Shown in pieces: positions 40,636-49,429 of a DNA stretch of 64,000 bases. The stretch is taken from the NCBI RefSeq assembly GCF_028283705.1, contig NZ_JAPWKD010000015.1:1-64000 (forward strand). Reading direction: 5' to 3'. Both the position numbers and the translations under genes were made by a program. The notes beneath the pieces are model-generated. The model saw nothing but the letters and a program-made list of their open reading frames with translations, made no database searches and had not been told where the DNA came from. This DNA comes from Pantoea sp. (lineage in GTDB: Bacteria > Pseudomonadota > Gammaproteobacteria > Enterobacterales > Enterobacteriaceae). Position 1 is the first letter of the stretch; each line of letters begins with the position of its first letter.

Positions 40636-41112
40636 CTAGCACGCGGAAGCCGGGTGCGCACCCTCGTGAAACGGCCACTGGAACGGTGCGACCAGTTGTA
40701 AGGGGTAACGCGCTCCCTGTTGCCACAATCGCACACTTTCAGCCACCAGCGGTGAACGCAGGTTATCCGCAGTGATAATCTGCTCTGGCGTCAACCACCA
40801 GCAGCAATCGATGTCATCATCATGCGGGGTGGTAGCGGCACGTTGTGCCAAATCCAGGCCAAACAGAAACCGCACAAAAGGCGTATTATCCGGGGCGATC
40901 CATTGCTGTACGCCAAGAAAATAGTGCGGTGCGGCATCAATACCGGTTTCTTCGAATAACTCGCGTTGTGCGGCTTCCAGCAGGGTCTCATCCGCCTCCA
41001 GATGACCGGCGGGTTGGTTCCAGGTGGCGCGCCCGCGAATGCGTTCTTCCACCACCAGTAACTGACCTTCCGCCTGCACGATGCAGGCGACGGTGACATG
41101 AGGTTTAAACAT
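40636..41112 (-). CDS. nudJ: Nudix phosphatase NudJ
   Basis: NudJ is a Nudix hydrolase acting on HMP-PP and nucleoside di- and triphosphates in E. coli. The 158-residue protein carries the complete Nudix box [22 protein letters not shown] near residues 37-58 (key Gly, Arg-Glu and Glu-Glu residues present). It begins [12 protein letters not shown] and lies 39 bases upstream of mnmA, conserved with E. coli ymfB. Confidence 0.93.
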   Translation of the reverse strand: MFKPHVTVACIVQAEGQLLVVEERIRGRATWNQPAGHLEADETLLEAAQRELFEETGIDAAPHYFLGVQQWIAPDNTPFVRFLFGLDLAQRAATTPHDDDIDCCWWLTPEQIITADNLRSPLVAESVRLWQQGARYPLQLVAPFQWPFHEGAHPASAC

Positions 41113-41128
41113 CGATCCTCCCGGATTG

Positions 41129-41779
41129 TTAACCTGAAGTTATAAAATTCGGACTAATATCACGCCACTCACCCGGTGCCAGATTATCCAGCTGATGTTC
41201 CCCCATGGCGAAACGGATCAAGCGCAGGGTAGGGAAACCAATGTGCGCCGTCATACGCCGCACCTGGCGGTTACGGCCTTCATATAAGGTGATTTTCAGC
41301 CAGCTAACCGGAATGGCTTTGCGTTCGCGGATCGGCGGCTGGCGCGGCCAGAGCCACTCCGGCTCTGGTACCCGTTCGACGCCTGCGGGCAGGGTCGGGC
41401 CATCATTTAAGGTCACGCCGCTGCGCAGGCGGGATAAATCTGATTCCTGCGGTTCGCCTTCCACCTGCACAAAATAGATTTTCCCGGTGCGTTTGCCTGG
41501 CTGGGTCAGCTGCGCCTGTAGCGCGCCATCGTTGGTTAAAATCATCAGCCCTTCGCTGTCGCGATCGAGGCGTCCCGCGGCGTAGACGTCGGTTACCGGC
41601 ACAAAATCCTTCAACGTCCGGCGTCCAGCCTCATCGCTGAATTGCGGTAAAACATCGAAAGGTTTGTTAAAGAGTATGACGCGCACTGGACCCCGAGGCC
41701 GCGTATCACGGCGGACAGGCTTGCGTGACGGGGCGCTGAATCGTTTATCCTGGTGAATTCGTTGGGAAGTTTTTCGCAT
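41129..41779 (-). CDS. rluE: 23S rRNA pseudouridine(2457) synthase
   Basis: RluE makes the pseudouridine at position 2457 of 23S rRNA. I start at ATG 41779 ([17 protein letters not shown]), which aligns with E. coli; TTG 41800 would add seven residues. Neither has a clear ribosome binding site. The 216-residue protein has a basic N-terminal tail, [14 protein letters not shown], the catalytic Asp in [13 protein letters not shown], and [10 protein letters not shown]. It is divergent from icd and lies 16 bases from nudJ. Confidence 0.93.
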   Translation of the reverse strand: MRKTSQRIHQDKRFSAPSRKPVRRDTRPRGPVRVILFNKPFDVLPQFSDEAGRRTLKDFVPVTDVYAAGRLDRDSEGLMILTNDGALQAQLTQPGKRTGKIYFVQVEGEPQESDLSRLRSGVTLNDGPTLPAGVERVPEPEWLWPRQPPIRERKAIPVSWLKITLYEGRNRQVRRMTAHIGFPTLRLIRFAMGEHQLDNLAPGEWRDISPNFITSG

Positions 41780-41910
41780 GGGCTTTGCAGTTGGTGACAA
41801 TCAGCGCATTATAACGCGAAACTGCGGTGATTGGCGCGGCGGAAATATTCAAGTAGTATTGACGCGCATCTTACAAATCATTAACAAAAAATCGCTCGAA
41901 GGAGAGGTTA

Positions 41911-43161
41911 ATGGAAAGCAAAGTAGTTGTTCCGGCGGAAGGTCAGAAAATCACCCTGGATCAGGGCAAACTGGTAGTGCCAAATAACCCGGTCATCCCC
42001 TACATTGAAGGTGACGGCATCGGTGTTGACGTTTCCCCCGTGATGCTGAAGGTGGTTGATGCCGCTGTGAAGAAAGCCTACAACGGCGAGCGAAAAATTT
42101 CCTGGATGGAAATTTACACCGGTGAGAAGTCAGTAGAACTCTATGGCCAGGATGTCTGGCTGCCGCAGGAAACCCTCGATTTAATCAAAGAATACCGCGT
42201 TGCCATCAAAGGTCCGCTGACCACTCCGGTTGGTGGCGGTATTCGTTCTCTGAACGTTGCACTGCGTCAGGAGCTGGATCTGTACGTTTGTCTGCGTCCG
42301 GTTCGCTACTACAAAGGCACCCCAAGCCCGGTAAAACGTCCTGAAGATACCGATATGGTGATCTTCCGTGAAAACTCCGAAGATATCTATGCGGGTATCG
42401 AGTGGAAAGCCGGTACGCCTGAAGCTGACAAAGTGATCAAATTCCTGCGTGAAGAGATGGGCGTGAAGAAAATTCGCTTCCCGCAGCAGTGTGGTATCGG
42501 CGTGAAGCCGTGTTCAGAAGAAGGTACCAAACGTCTGGTGCGTGCTGCCGTGGAATACACCATCACTAACGATCGTGATTCCCTGACGCTGGTTCACAAA
42601 GGCAACATCATGAAGTTCACCGAAGGTTCTTTCAAAGACTGGGGCTACCAGCTGGTGAAAGAAGAATTCGGCGGTGAGCTGATCGATGGCGGCCCGTGGA
42701 TGAAGTTCAAAAACCCGAACACCGGCAAAGAGATCATCGTGAAAGACGTGATCGCTGACGCCTTCCTGCAGCAGATCCTGCTGCGTCCGGCTGAGTATGA
42801 TGTTATCGCCTGTATGAACCTGAACGGTGACTACATTTCTGACGCCCTGGCGGCGCAGGTTGGCGGCATCGGTATCGCACCGGGTGCAAACATCGGTGAT
42901 GAATGCGCACTGTTCGAAGCAACTCACGGTACTGCACCGAAGTATGCAGGCCAGGATAAAGTGAACCCGGGTTCCGTCATCCTGTCCGCAGAAATGATGC
43001 TGCGTCATCTGGAGTGGTTCGAAGCCGCAGACCTGATTGTTAAAGGTATGGAAGGCGCAATCGCCAACAAAACCGTGACCTATGACTTCGAACGTCTGAT
43101 GGAAGGCGCTAAACTGCTGAAATGTTCAGAGTTTGGTGACGCGATTATCGCGAATATGTAA
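41911..43161 (+). CDS. icd: NADP-dependent isocitrate dehydrogenase
   Basis: Icd converts isocitrate to 2-oxoglutarate in the TCA cycle. The 416-residue length equals E. coli. The substrate loop with the AceK-phosphorylated Ser is present ([20 protein letters not shown]), and so are the motifs [19 protein letters not shown] and [20 protein letters not shown] good ribosome binding site (AAGGAGAG) precedes ATG 41911. In E. coli the icd 3' end is the integration site of element e14. No duplicated icd tail is visible downstream here, but accessory genes begin right after its terminator. Confidence 0.98.
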   Translation: MESKVVVPAEGQKITLDQGKLVVPNNPVIPYIEGDGIGVDVSPVMLKVVDAAVKKAYNGERKISWMEIYTGEKSVELYGQDVWLPQETLDLIKEYRVAIKGPLTTPVGGGIRSLNVALRQELDLYVCLRPVRYYKGTPSPVKRPEDTDMVIFRENSEDIYAGIEWKAGTPEADKVIKFLREEMGVKKIRFPQQCGIGVKPCSEEGTKRLVRAAVEYTITNDRDSLTLVHKGNIMKFTEGSFKDWGYQLVKEEFGGELIDGGPWMKFKNPNTGKEIIVKDVIADAFLQQILLRPAEYDVIACMNLNGDYISDALAAQVGGIGIAPGANIGDECALFEATHGTAPKYAGQDKVNPGSVILSAEMMLRHLEWFEAADLIVKGMEGAIANKTVTYDFERLMEGAKLLKCSEFGDAIIANM

Positions 43162-43186
43162 GCTGCCTTTTTGGGTGGAATGTAGA

Positions 43187-43213
43187 ACGGGAGCCAATGG
43201 CTCCCGTTTTTGT
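43187..43213 (+). terminator. Rho-independent terminator after icd
   Basis: ACGGGAGCC and GGCTCCCGT form a 9-bp stem around AAT, followed by a T run. Confidence 0.92.
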
Positions 43214-43233
43214 TGGGTTTTGTGACCCAACAA
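43210..43233. other. Second inverted repeat just after the icd terminator
   Basis: TTGTTGGGT and ACCCAACAA are perfect 9-base arms around TTTGTG, beginning in the T tract of the icd terminator. It may end transcription of the minus-strand gene arriving at 43286, or mark the junction of the variable region. Confidence 0.4.
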
Positions 43234-43285
43234 TAATTGGTATCGATACCTTGAATCTTATAAGGACTAACATAAATAATATTGG

Positions 43286-43741
43286 CTAGTAATTATTGTT
43301 AATAGCAATAATTCGTATAACGAATTTGCTGCAATCTTTTTTTGTACAGATGCCGCTGTACCATAATTCGCCAGTATCACCGACCATTACACCGATATCT
43401 CTTGCAAAGAGGTCTGAATATTTTTTTTCAAGAATTATTTCGCTAAATTTCTTATCAAAAACCTTATCGTACACACGAATGAGATTCTGTGTATTTTTGA
43501 TATTCGTTTTGCGTTTATTAACGTATACGGTAATTGGGTAATCAACCAATGAAGCGATTGTTTTACTATCTTTATCAGCGACTGCTTTCTGCAACTTATC
43601 AAAGAAGTCATGGTATTGTTGATGTGTTCCTTCCCCCATCAACTGGTCAATTCTGACATCCATTTCTGTATCTGTGGCAGCATAAGCGCTGCCCGCCACT
43701 GCGAGAGTTAACAATGCACCGGCAAAAAGACTTTTTATCAT
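43286..43741 (-). CDS. Secreted protein of unknown function, possible immunity protein
   Basis: This 151-residue protein has a clear signal peptide (MIKSLFAGALLTLAVAGSAYA) and a mature domain of about 130 residues. The pattern FFDKLQKAVADKDSKTIASL, then DYPITVYV and LIRVYDKVFDKKF, is typical of small periplasmic proteins with an NTF2-like fold. Two Cys near the end (ICTKKDC) may form a disulfide. Its ATG follows the stop of the decayed lysozyme gene by 12 bases on the same strand. That layout fits an effector/immunity pair whose toxin has decayed, but this is inference. The DNA is AT-rich compared with icd. Confidence 0.65.
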   Translation of the reverse strand: MIKSLFAGALLTLAVAGSAYAATDTEMDVRIDQLMGEGTHQQYHDFFDKLQKAVADKDSKTIASLVDYPITVYVNKRKTNIKNTQNLIRVYDKVFDKKFSEIILEKKYSDLFARDIGVMVGDTGELWYSGICTKKDCSKFVIRIIAINNNY

Positions 43742-43753
43742 GATATATATCCA

Positions 43754-44025
43754 TTAATTAAAAGGTACTGATTCTTCAATCCGGCGGTGATAAAGAGGAG
43801 CAAGGACCTTAGGTTTTCCCACCTTATCCCCCTTAGCATCATGTTTATATACATAGATGTACTGAAGCATTTTTTCCTGACAGATTCCATATCGCCTTTA
43901 TCTGCCGACTCCATTATGGAAGAAGGATTTCCGACATTGTAAGAAAAGGAAACCAATGCGACAACTTTATCCGGGTGTCGTTTAGTGATGGCGATCATAA
44001 CATTACGGCAATCACATGACCGCAA
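43754..44025 (-). pseudogene. Truncated and frameshifted lysozyme-like (GH24) remnant
   Basis: The frame on the minus strand reads MIAITKRHPDKVVALVSFSYNVG, the region of phage-type lysozymes around FSYNVG. It continues to DMESVRKK, after which a shift at a run of six A leads into QYIYVYKHDAKGDK and APLYHRRIEESVPFN, stopping at 43754. That tail resembles the lysozyme C-terminus (YxxxxKG ... GLxxRRxxE). The N-terminal part with the catalytic Glu is absent; an in-frame stop lies upstream near 44045. It is therefore a non-functional fragment of a phage endolysin or lysozyme-type effector. It sits just upstream of the secreted protein gene. Confidence 0.55.
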
Positions 44026-44098
44026 GTGATCTATACTCTACAGCTTTATGAAGTATGACTGATGGGATGTTAAACTAACCGGAAGCAAAGGACATGCA

Positions 44099-44815
44099 AT
44101 GTTAAATTTTTATGCTAATGAATATATAAATGAACAGGTCAAAATTTTTTTAGAGAGAAACTATCCGAAGCTTAAAGGTTATAAGTATGGATACTTTATT
44201 ATAAGCAAAAAGGACTTGAATGACATCTGTATCATTAATAATTACCCTGAGTGGTTTGACTTATATGTTAAACATAGTCATCAAATGGCAGATCCGGTAG
44301 TAATGAAGGCATTGACTAGAGTGGAGGGTTTTGGCTGGAGTGAGGAAATCATTATCTCGTCAAAGCCTGCCTTTAAAAAAGTCATGTTGCATGCTATGGA
44401 GTTCGATATTAATAGTGGACATACATATATCATTCACGACAATAATGACAATCTCGCTCTGTTGTCAATTTTTAATGATAATGTAATTGATGGGGTGGGA
44501 TTATATTCATCGAACATTGATCAAGTTCTGTCTTATTTCGTAAAAACGCATCAGAAATTATTGTTTTTATATGATTTGACTAAAAAAAATGACAATAAAT
44601 ATGATATTTTTTTCACAAAAAGAGAAAATGAAATTCTTTACTGGGCCGCGACAGGAAAAACATACAAGGAAATTGCAGTTCATCTGAATATGGCAGTTTC
44701 TACTGTAAAATTTCATATGGCAAAAATTGTGTTCAAGTTAGATGCTGTTAATGCAAAACATGCTATAAAATTAGCCTCGGATCTAAGATTAATTCCTGCA
44801 TCTTCAGATATATAA
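44099..44815 (+). CDS. LuxR-family quorum-sensing regulator without a luxI partner
   Basis: This 238-residue regulator has an N-terminal acyl-homoserine-lactone binding domain and a C-terminal LuxR helix-turn-helix. The six ligand-domain residues conserved in TraR/LuxR are all there: Trp52, Tyr56, Asp65, Pro66, Trp80 and Gly107. The HTH lies at about residues 175-228 (FTKRENEILYWAATGKTYKE, then STVKFHMAKIVFKLDAVNAKH). AAAGGA precedes ATG 44099 with good spacing. No luxI homologue is nearby, so it is a LuxR solo or its synthase is elsewhere. The gene is AT-rich, suggesting transfer. Targets are unknown. Confidence 0.9.
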   Translation: MLNFYANEYINEQVKIFLERNYPKLKGYKYGYFIISKKDLNDICIINNYPEWFDLYVKHSHQMADPVVMKALTRVEGFGWSEEIIISSKPAFKKVMLHAMEFDINSGHTYIIHDNNDNLALLSIFNDNVIDGVGLYSSNIDQVLSYFVKTHQKLLFLYDLTKKNDNKYDIFFTKRENEILYWAATGKTYKEIAVHLNMAVSTVKFHMAKIVFKLDAVNAKHAIKLASDLRLIPASSDI

Positions 44816-44839
44816 ACGATAATTTCACAAGGGAGTATA

Positions 44840-44890
44840 TGCGACTTTTGTTAGTATTCTGGGTTACGGGGTCATATATGACCCCGTAAC
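44840..44890 (+). CDS. Possible 16-codon leader-like open frame
   Basis: ATG 44840 has an excellent ribosome binding site (AAGGGAG) four bases upstream and opens MRLLLVFWVTGSYMTP, ending inside the large hairpin at 44856-44895. The overlap of a tiny, well-initiated frame with a strong hairpin recalls attenuator leaders. However, no plus-strand gene follows for about 750 bases. It may be chance. Confidence 0.2.
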
Positions 44891-44895
44891 AGAAT
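44856..44895. other. Very long near-perfect hairpin after the luxR-type gene
   Basis: Positions 44863-44890 are a 28-base perfect palindrome with 12-base arms (GTTACGGGGTCA and its complement) around TATA. The stem extends five more pairs (ATTCT/AGAAT) beyond a two-base GG bulge. It lies between convergent genes and lacks a T tract on either side. Confidence 0.6.
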
Positions 44896-44994
44896 GATTA
44901 AACGACACCAATAACGAGTTAGGGTACTGAATAACAGGATGCCTGCTGTCGCACCTTTACTCATTTTTTCATTTGCCCAAATGGTTATTCACAA

Positions 44995-45405
44995 TCATTC
45001 CCGTCCTTCAAAACCATCCATATAGGTGCCCGATATTGCCTTGGTCATATTTTCTCGCCAGCGGGGCGATACATTTTCCTTGTATTCTTTACCGGCGAAC
45101 TGGGATGTGCCATGAATGGATTTTATGAATTCATCACTACGGTAATAATTAACGCGTTGTTGTATATCCGTTGCCGTCAGTCCGGCCTCACGATCTTTTT
45201 TCCCCTGTTGCCAGAACTGTTCGAAAAAAGGCGTCATCAGGCGGATTGAATCCGCTTTATTCATTCTGAAATTAGGATCATTGTCATCAATAGTATGAAC
45301 AAAATGAATAGCATGGCGTTTTGCGCTATTGTCCGATTGGGCGCAACCACTAAGAAAAACCAATGATAGCGCGATGGCGCTTATCGTCAGGGTATTTTTA
45401 AGCAT
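44995..45405 (-). CDS. Exc2-like lipoprotein
   Basis: This 136-residue predicted lipoprotein starts at ATG 45405 (MLKNTLTISAIALSLVFLSG) with lipobox FLSGC. The mature part includes HAIHFVHTIDDNDPNFRMNK, a segment with FFEQFWQQGKKDREAGLT, and a terminal YMDGFEGRE. This pattern matches my memory of the Exc2 family, named for the ColE1 exclusion protein and found on many enterobacterial chromosomes. The cellular role of chromosomal copies is unknown. It is a single gene, convergent with the luxR-type gene. Confidence 0.55.
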   Translation of the reverse strand: MLKNTLTISAIALSLVFLSGCAQSDNSAKRHAIHFVHTIDDNDPNFRMNKADSIRLMTPFFEQFWQQGKKDREAGLTATDIQQRVNYYRSDEFIKSIHGTSQFAGKEYKENVSPRWRENMTKAISGTYMDGFEGRE

Positions 45406-45644
45406 GTTATATTCCATTATTTAGGTAAATATCAGGCAAAAGTTTGTGATTATTGCCGTTATTCCATCTGGGGTGTTTGATATATGACTGTAAAGCCGCA
45501 AAAAGGGTGCCTGTTTACCGCCCGGATTGTCAATCTTTTCCTTCAGAAAATAATCCAGGGTGATGCAGATAACATTCCCGATAGCTGAACGGTGTTTTTT
45601 GTCGGGTAAACCGTTATCGTCAGCGCTCAATGACAGGAGGGGTT

Positions 45645-45842
45645 ATGCAGGGTGTAATGAAATTCATTAAGGGCTGGCTGGTTTTTTCACTGCTATGGGG
45701 CATTTTTATGTGGTTTGTTTCCTGGCAAGCGCAGGGAAAAGAACCCGGCCTGGCGATAGTGATGAGCCTGTATGCTGGCCTGATTTATCAGGCGTTAATG
45801 ACCATGGTGGCGCGCTACAAAACCCGTAAATCACAGGCCTGA
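45645..45842 (+). CDS. Small membrane protein of unknown function
   Basis: This 65-residue protein starts at ATG 45645 with AGGAGG just before it. Two hydrophobic segments (FIKGWLVFSLLWGIFMWFVS and LAIVMSLYAGLIYQALMTMV) are joined by a short polar loop, and a basic tail (ARYKTRKSQA) probably lies in the cytoplasm. I do not recognise the family. It is monocistronic. Confidence 0.65.
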   Translation: MQGVMKFIKGWLVFSLLWGIFMWFVSWQAQGKEPGLAIVMSLYAGLIYQALMTMVARYKTRKSQA

Positions 45843-45955
45843 TTTTTCGCATCTGCTCAAGGCTCAACACGCAGCTTTGCGCTGCACTGACACTAATTTG
45901 CAAAGCCTCAGGCAAGCTAGGCGCACTTTTGGATCATTTTGTGGGTGAGTGGATA

Positions 45956-46156
45956 ATGATGAAGATGCCGCTAGCTGCCTGGTTTTTTCTGTTGCTGTCA
46001 TTTGGATCCTGTGCGCAGCCGGTACCCGCGCCCCCCAGTATGCATGTGTACAGTGGTCGTCACTTCAATGCTGGTAACAACGGTATGGCGGATGTGGCAG
46101 AAACGCCGGATGAACATATTCAGGAAAGGCGTGATGATGTGGGATACCATCAGTAA
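45956..46156 (+). CDS. Small secreted protein of unknown function
   Basis: A 66-residue frame begins MMKMPLAAWFFLLLSFGSCAQ, a short signal sequence ending in a Cys. The lipobox is imperfect (SFGSC), so it could be a lipoprotein or a cleaved secreted peptide. The mature part is Pro-rich, then acidic and polar (AETPDEHIQERRDD). The ribosome binding site is moderate. No family recognised. Confidence 0.5.
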   Translation: MMKMPLAAWFFLLLSFGSCAQPVPAPPSMHVYSGRHFNAGNNGMADVAETPDEHIQERRDDVGYHQ

Positions 46157-46184
46157 TGCTGGCTGGAGCCTGAATGTTGATGAA

Positions 46185-46214
46185 TAAAAAAGCTGCGATC
46201 GCAATGATCGCAGC
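46185..46214 (-). terminator. Rho-independent terminator after the chitinase gene
   Basis: On the minus strand GCTGCGATC pairs with GATCGCAGC around a short loop and is followed by six T, 27 bases beyond the chitinase stop. Confidence 0.9.
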
Positions 46215-46240
46215 GAAGATGAGTGGTTAACTCTGCAATG

Positions 46241-49240
46241 TTACTTGTTGTAGTACTTCCAGGCCTGAGTCCAGCTGATACCTGTTTCTGGCTCGTAATG
46301 TAACTGAGACCATTCACCGGTCTGGCTACACCAGCCTGCAATGACACATTGGAACAGCTTGCCTTTATGTTGCACCACATCACCGGCTTTATAGTCGCTA
46401 CCATAAACCCATTCCGGATACCCCGTGGAATCAGAGAGTGCCGGAACGGTGATATCTTTCACCAGTGTGCGGGATTCTTTACCAGCAGCGACGGACACAG
46501 TGACTTTCAGGTTCTGTACCTGATTGGTTTTGTTAACCGTAAAACTCTGTGTAGCCAGCCCATTGCTGCCACCCTGGGCACCCGATGGAAGTGTCCATTG
46601 ATAGGTCGGCACGCTGGTTGCTGTGGCAGAAGAAGACACGCCACCGGCAAAAGTGACGTTGCTGCCGTTGTCTGTGGGGAGGATGACTAATCCCAGAGCA
46701 TCAATAAATGCCTGATCATGGTTTTGTGCCTCCTGAGTGACTTCAATCGGATGAGTTTGCGTGGCGGAGCGCGCACCTTTCACACTCGAAGCATTGACTT
46801 CGACAAGGTAGTTCCCGGCGGCCAGACCAGCTTTAATCTGTCCATTCTGGTCAATACCATTAGCCACAATCTGGGAGCCCTGTTTCAGGGTCCATTGATA
46901 ACTGGCCTGGTCAAAATTCGCCCTGGCCTGCATTTGGGCCGGATTGGCGGATGGCATACTGTCTGCACCGGTAATCTCGACGTCGGGTTTCACCACGTTA
47001 ATGGTTACGATGGCTTCGCCGGATTTTTGCTTGCTGTTAGTGGCGGTCAAACGGAATGTTGCTGAGACATCGAACAGTCCCTTGGGTACCACAATTTCAG
47101 CGGATTCTTTATCGTAGGATTTAAGCGTAATTTCGCTGTTACCCTCCGTACGTTCCCACTTCCAGCTCACATCCTGCTGATTACTGCTGCCGGTAACCGT
47201 ATAGCCAAAACCCATATCATTGGTACCGACGACGGAGAGCGTCGTGGTATTCAGCGATACCACCGGGGCCAGACTTTCGTCGGCGCTGGAGGTGCAGAAG
47301 TCTTGGCCGTTAAAGTTGTAACTGGCCGGCCCGGAGAGGATCTCATTGACTTTGGTCGGGATACCCTGCTGCGAATCGATAACCCTGGTATCAACAACAC
47401 CGTTATAGTCTTCGGTAAAGTTATAGTAGCTGCCGTTCGCCAGCTTATTACAAACGGCCGCGTTCATACTATTCAGAATCAAACCATTATCGTTACTGGC
47501 CGCCCAGACAAACAGGCCACCTAATTTATATTTTTTAAGCAGGTCACCTTTGGCAATAACTGAACGCTGCGAGTCAAAGGTTTCAACCTGAGCCGTTGGA
47601 TTACCATTTACCGAGGCAATGGGTTTCCAGATATAGGCAGCTTCAGCTTGTTTATCGTAATAGGTATCCTGCTTCTTGCTGATAAAGGTGTCGTACAATT
47701 CGCGATAGTCAGTCACACCATTTTCAAAGGTCCCATTACTGCCAAGCCCTTTACGGCTGACCTCTTCGCCATTGGCAATCCCATGCCAGAAAAGTTTGTC
47801 ATGCTGCGGTTTGACGCTGACACTATGCCAGCCCCGGCTATAGGCTGCGGCACCTACCACCAGTTTTTCGGAGGGGAAGTCCGGGTTATTATCGAGAATG
47901 GCTTTCACTGCGCCTTCGGCACTGAAACCGCGTTGCGCCTGTTCGCCAGTCATATCGTTACCCTGGCCGTCAATAACGATATTGCCCGCTTCGTCTTTGA
48001 TTTTGTTCTGATTACCTTGTTGGTAATAGGTTCCGGCAATCGGTTTGGCATAGACTCCCGCATGATGGCCCGGGTTACGGGCAAAGGCACCGTACATGTC
48101 GTAAGTCATGATATTGATAAAATCAAAATCATCTTTCAGGCTGTTGAAGTCGATTGCGGCGAGTTTAGCGGGTGAGGCGCTGACGGCTGCACTCAGTTGT
48201 TTACGTTGCGCGCCGCTATATTGGGTATCCATCGCGGAACGAAGTTGTTTGACCAGCGCTGTATAGTGTTCTCTTTCATTCTGATAACCATCAATCGCCA
48301 GGTCGCCCATGGCTGACGTTCCGGTAAAACCAATGAATTCCCAGTCCAGATCGATACCGTCCACGAAAGGATATTCGCTCAGGAAATTCAGAATGGATTT
48401 AACGAAAATATCACGTCCTTCTTTGGTTTCTACCATGGCGTGGAACGGCGCACTCATTGACCAGCCGCCGACGGAGAGCATCACTTTCAGCTGCGGGTTC
48501 GCTTTCTTCATTCTTTCCAGCGCCTTCAAACCAAAATATGAGGCCTGAGGATCGTAACGAGAGACAGAAAAATCACCCTGCTGTTTAGCCGGTGTATCAT
48601 TACCCGCCCAGCTGGTTTCTCCGGTCTCAACCGGGAAATTACCCTGGCCGCACATGGCTTTAAGGATTTTTTGCCCGCGCTCGTTACCCTCAGCGATCAG
48701 TCCGGTATTGTTGGTCACTGGCAAGGTCACATTACCCGGACGTTGTGCACCAAAATCACAAAGACCGAGGAAGCTCCAGAATATATGAGTAAGGTTTTTC
48801 GCCGGAACTAAATCGGCGGTATACGAGCGTTCCCAATAAGCCCACTCATCGAAGTACATGCCGACGATCTTATTGCTGTTGAGCTGAAAGGGAACATTCT
48901 TTTCCAGATTCGCTGCAAATCCATTCTCATTTTCACTGAGAATAAGGTTGCTGCTATTCCCTGATGAAGGATAAATATCACCTGGGTTAGCATATTCAAC
49001 TTTGTAAACCTGGTAATTTTTGGGGCTGTGCGGATGCAGCCCCTCCATATCACTACTCCATGCTTTCCATTGTATTTTTGTTTTCAGTCGGTCACCACGA
49101 TGGCGGCTTACATCACCTGCGCTACCACTATGATTCTCTGCAATGGTGCCACTTTCGTCAGGTGTGACTTCGACCGCAAATGCATTACCACCATAAATCG
49201 CTGATAATGTCGCTATTGCAATTACTGATAACTTCTTCAT
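46241..49240 (-). CDS. Large secreted GH18 chitinase with chitin-binding domain
   Basis: This is a 999-residue multidomain chitinase from ATG 49240. A signal peptide (MKKLSVIAIATLSAIYGGNA) is followed by about 100 residues of N-terminal extension. The GH18 barrel comes next, with SVGGWSMSAPF near residue 256 and the catalytic motif DGIDLDWEF (acid Glu near residue 301). A substrate-side motif follows in YDMYGAF. At about 640-860 are two or three Ig/PKD-like beta domains. The C-terminal chitin-binding domain of type 3 (YPEWVYGSDYKAGDVVQHKG, then WSQLHYEPETGISWTQAW) covers the last 55 residues. It should hydrolyse chitin outside the cell or in the periplasm. It stands alone with its own terminator. 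Chitin use or action on insects or fungi is plausible. Confidence 0.92.
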   Translation of the reverse strand: MKKLSVIAIATLSAIYGGNAFAVEVTPDESGTIAENHSGSAGDVSRHRGDRLKTKIQWKAWSSDMEGLHPHSPKNYQVYKVEYANPGDIYPSSGNSSNLILSENENGFAANLEKNVPFQLNSNKIVGMYFDEWAYWERSYTADLVPAKNLTHIFWSFLGLCDFGAQRPGNVTLPVTNNTGLIAEGNERGQKILKAMCGQGNFPVETGETSWAGNDTPAKQQGDFSVSRYDPQASYFGLKALERMKKANPQLKVMLSVGGWSMSAPFHAMVETKEGRDIFVKSILNFLSEYPFVDGIDLDWEFIGFTGTSAMGDLAIDGYQNEREHYTALVKQLRSAMDTQYSGAQRKQLSAAVSASPAKLAAIDFNSLKDDFDFINIMTYDMYGAFARNPGHHAGVYAKPIAGTYYQQGNQNKIKDEAGNIVIDGQGNDMTGEQAQRGFSAEGAVKAILDNNPDFPSEKLVVGAAAYSRGWHSVSVKPQHDKLFWHGIANGEEVSRKGLGSNGTFENGVTDYRELYDTFISKKQDTYYDKQAEAAYIWKPIASVNGNPTAQVETFDSQRSVIAKGDLLKKYKLGGLFVWAASNDNGLILNSMNAAVCNKLANGSYYNFTEDYNGVVDTRVIDSQQGIPTKVNEILSGPASYNFNGQDFCTSSADESLAPVVSLNTTTLSVVGTNDMGFGYTVTGSSNQQDVSWKWERTEGNSEITLKSYDKESAEIVVPKGLFDVSATFRLTATNSKQKSGEAIVTINVVKPDVEITGADSMPSANPAQMQARANFDQASYQWTLKQGSQIVANGIDQNGQIKAGLAAGNYLVEVNASSVKGARSATQTHPIEVTQEAQNHDQAFIDALGLVILPTDNGSNVTFAGGVSSSATATSVPTYQWTLPSGAQGGSNGLATQSFTVNKTNQVQNLKVTVSVAAGKESRTLVKDITVPALSDSTGYPEWVYGSDYKAGDVVQHKGKLFQCVIAGWCSQTGEWSQLHYEPETGISWTQAWKYYNK

Positions 49241-49429
49241 CCCTAAATCTCCAGTGTTTAATTCCGTAACAAGAATAAACAAAATATGTCAAAAGGAGCT
49301 TGAGGAAGTTCTTTGCAATAATAAGAATGAGAGAAGTGGCAGGAGAAATTTCCAGGTCGGGCAGAATAATAAAAATAGACGAACAGTCAGCACGATGATA
49401 TTTGCGCCTCCATGCGCAACCTGAAATGC

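Noticed and set aside
43100..44100. Duplicated icd 3' end (attachment site) after icd
   Set aside because: I looked for a repeat of the icd tail downstream and found none, and no integrase gene is present in the window.
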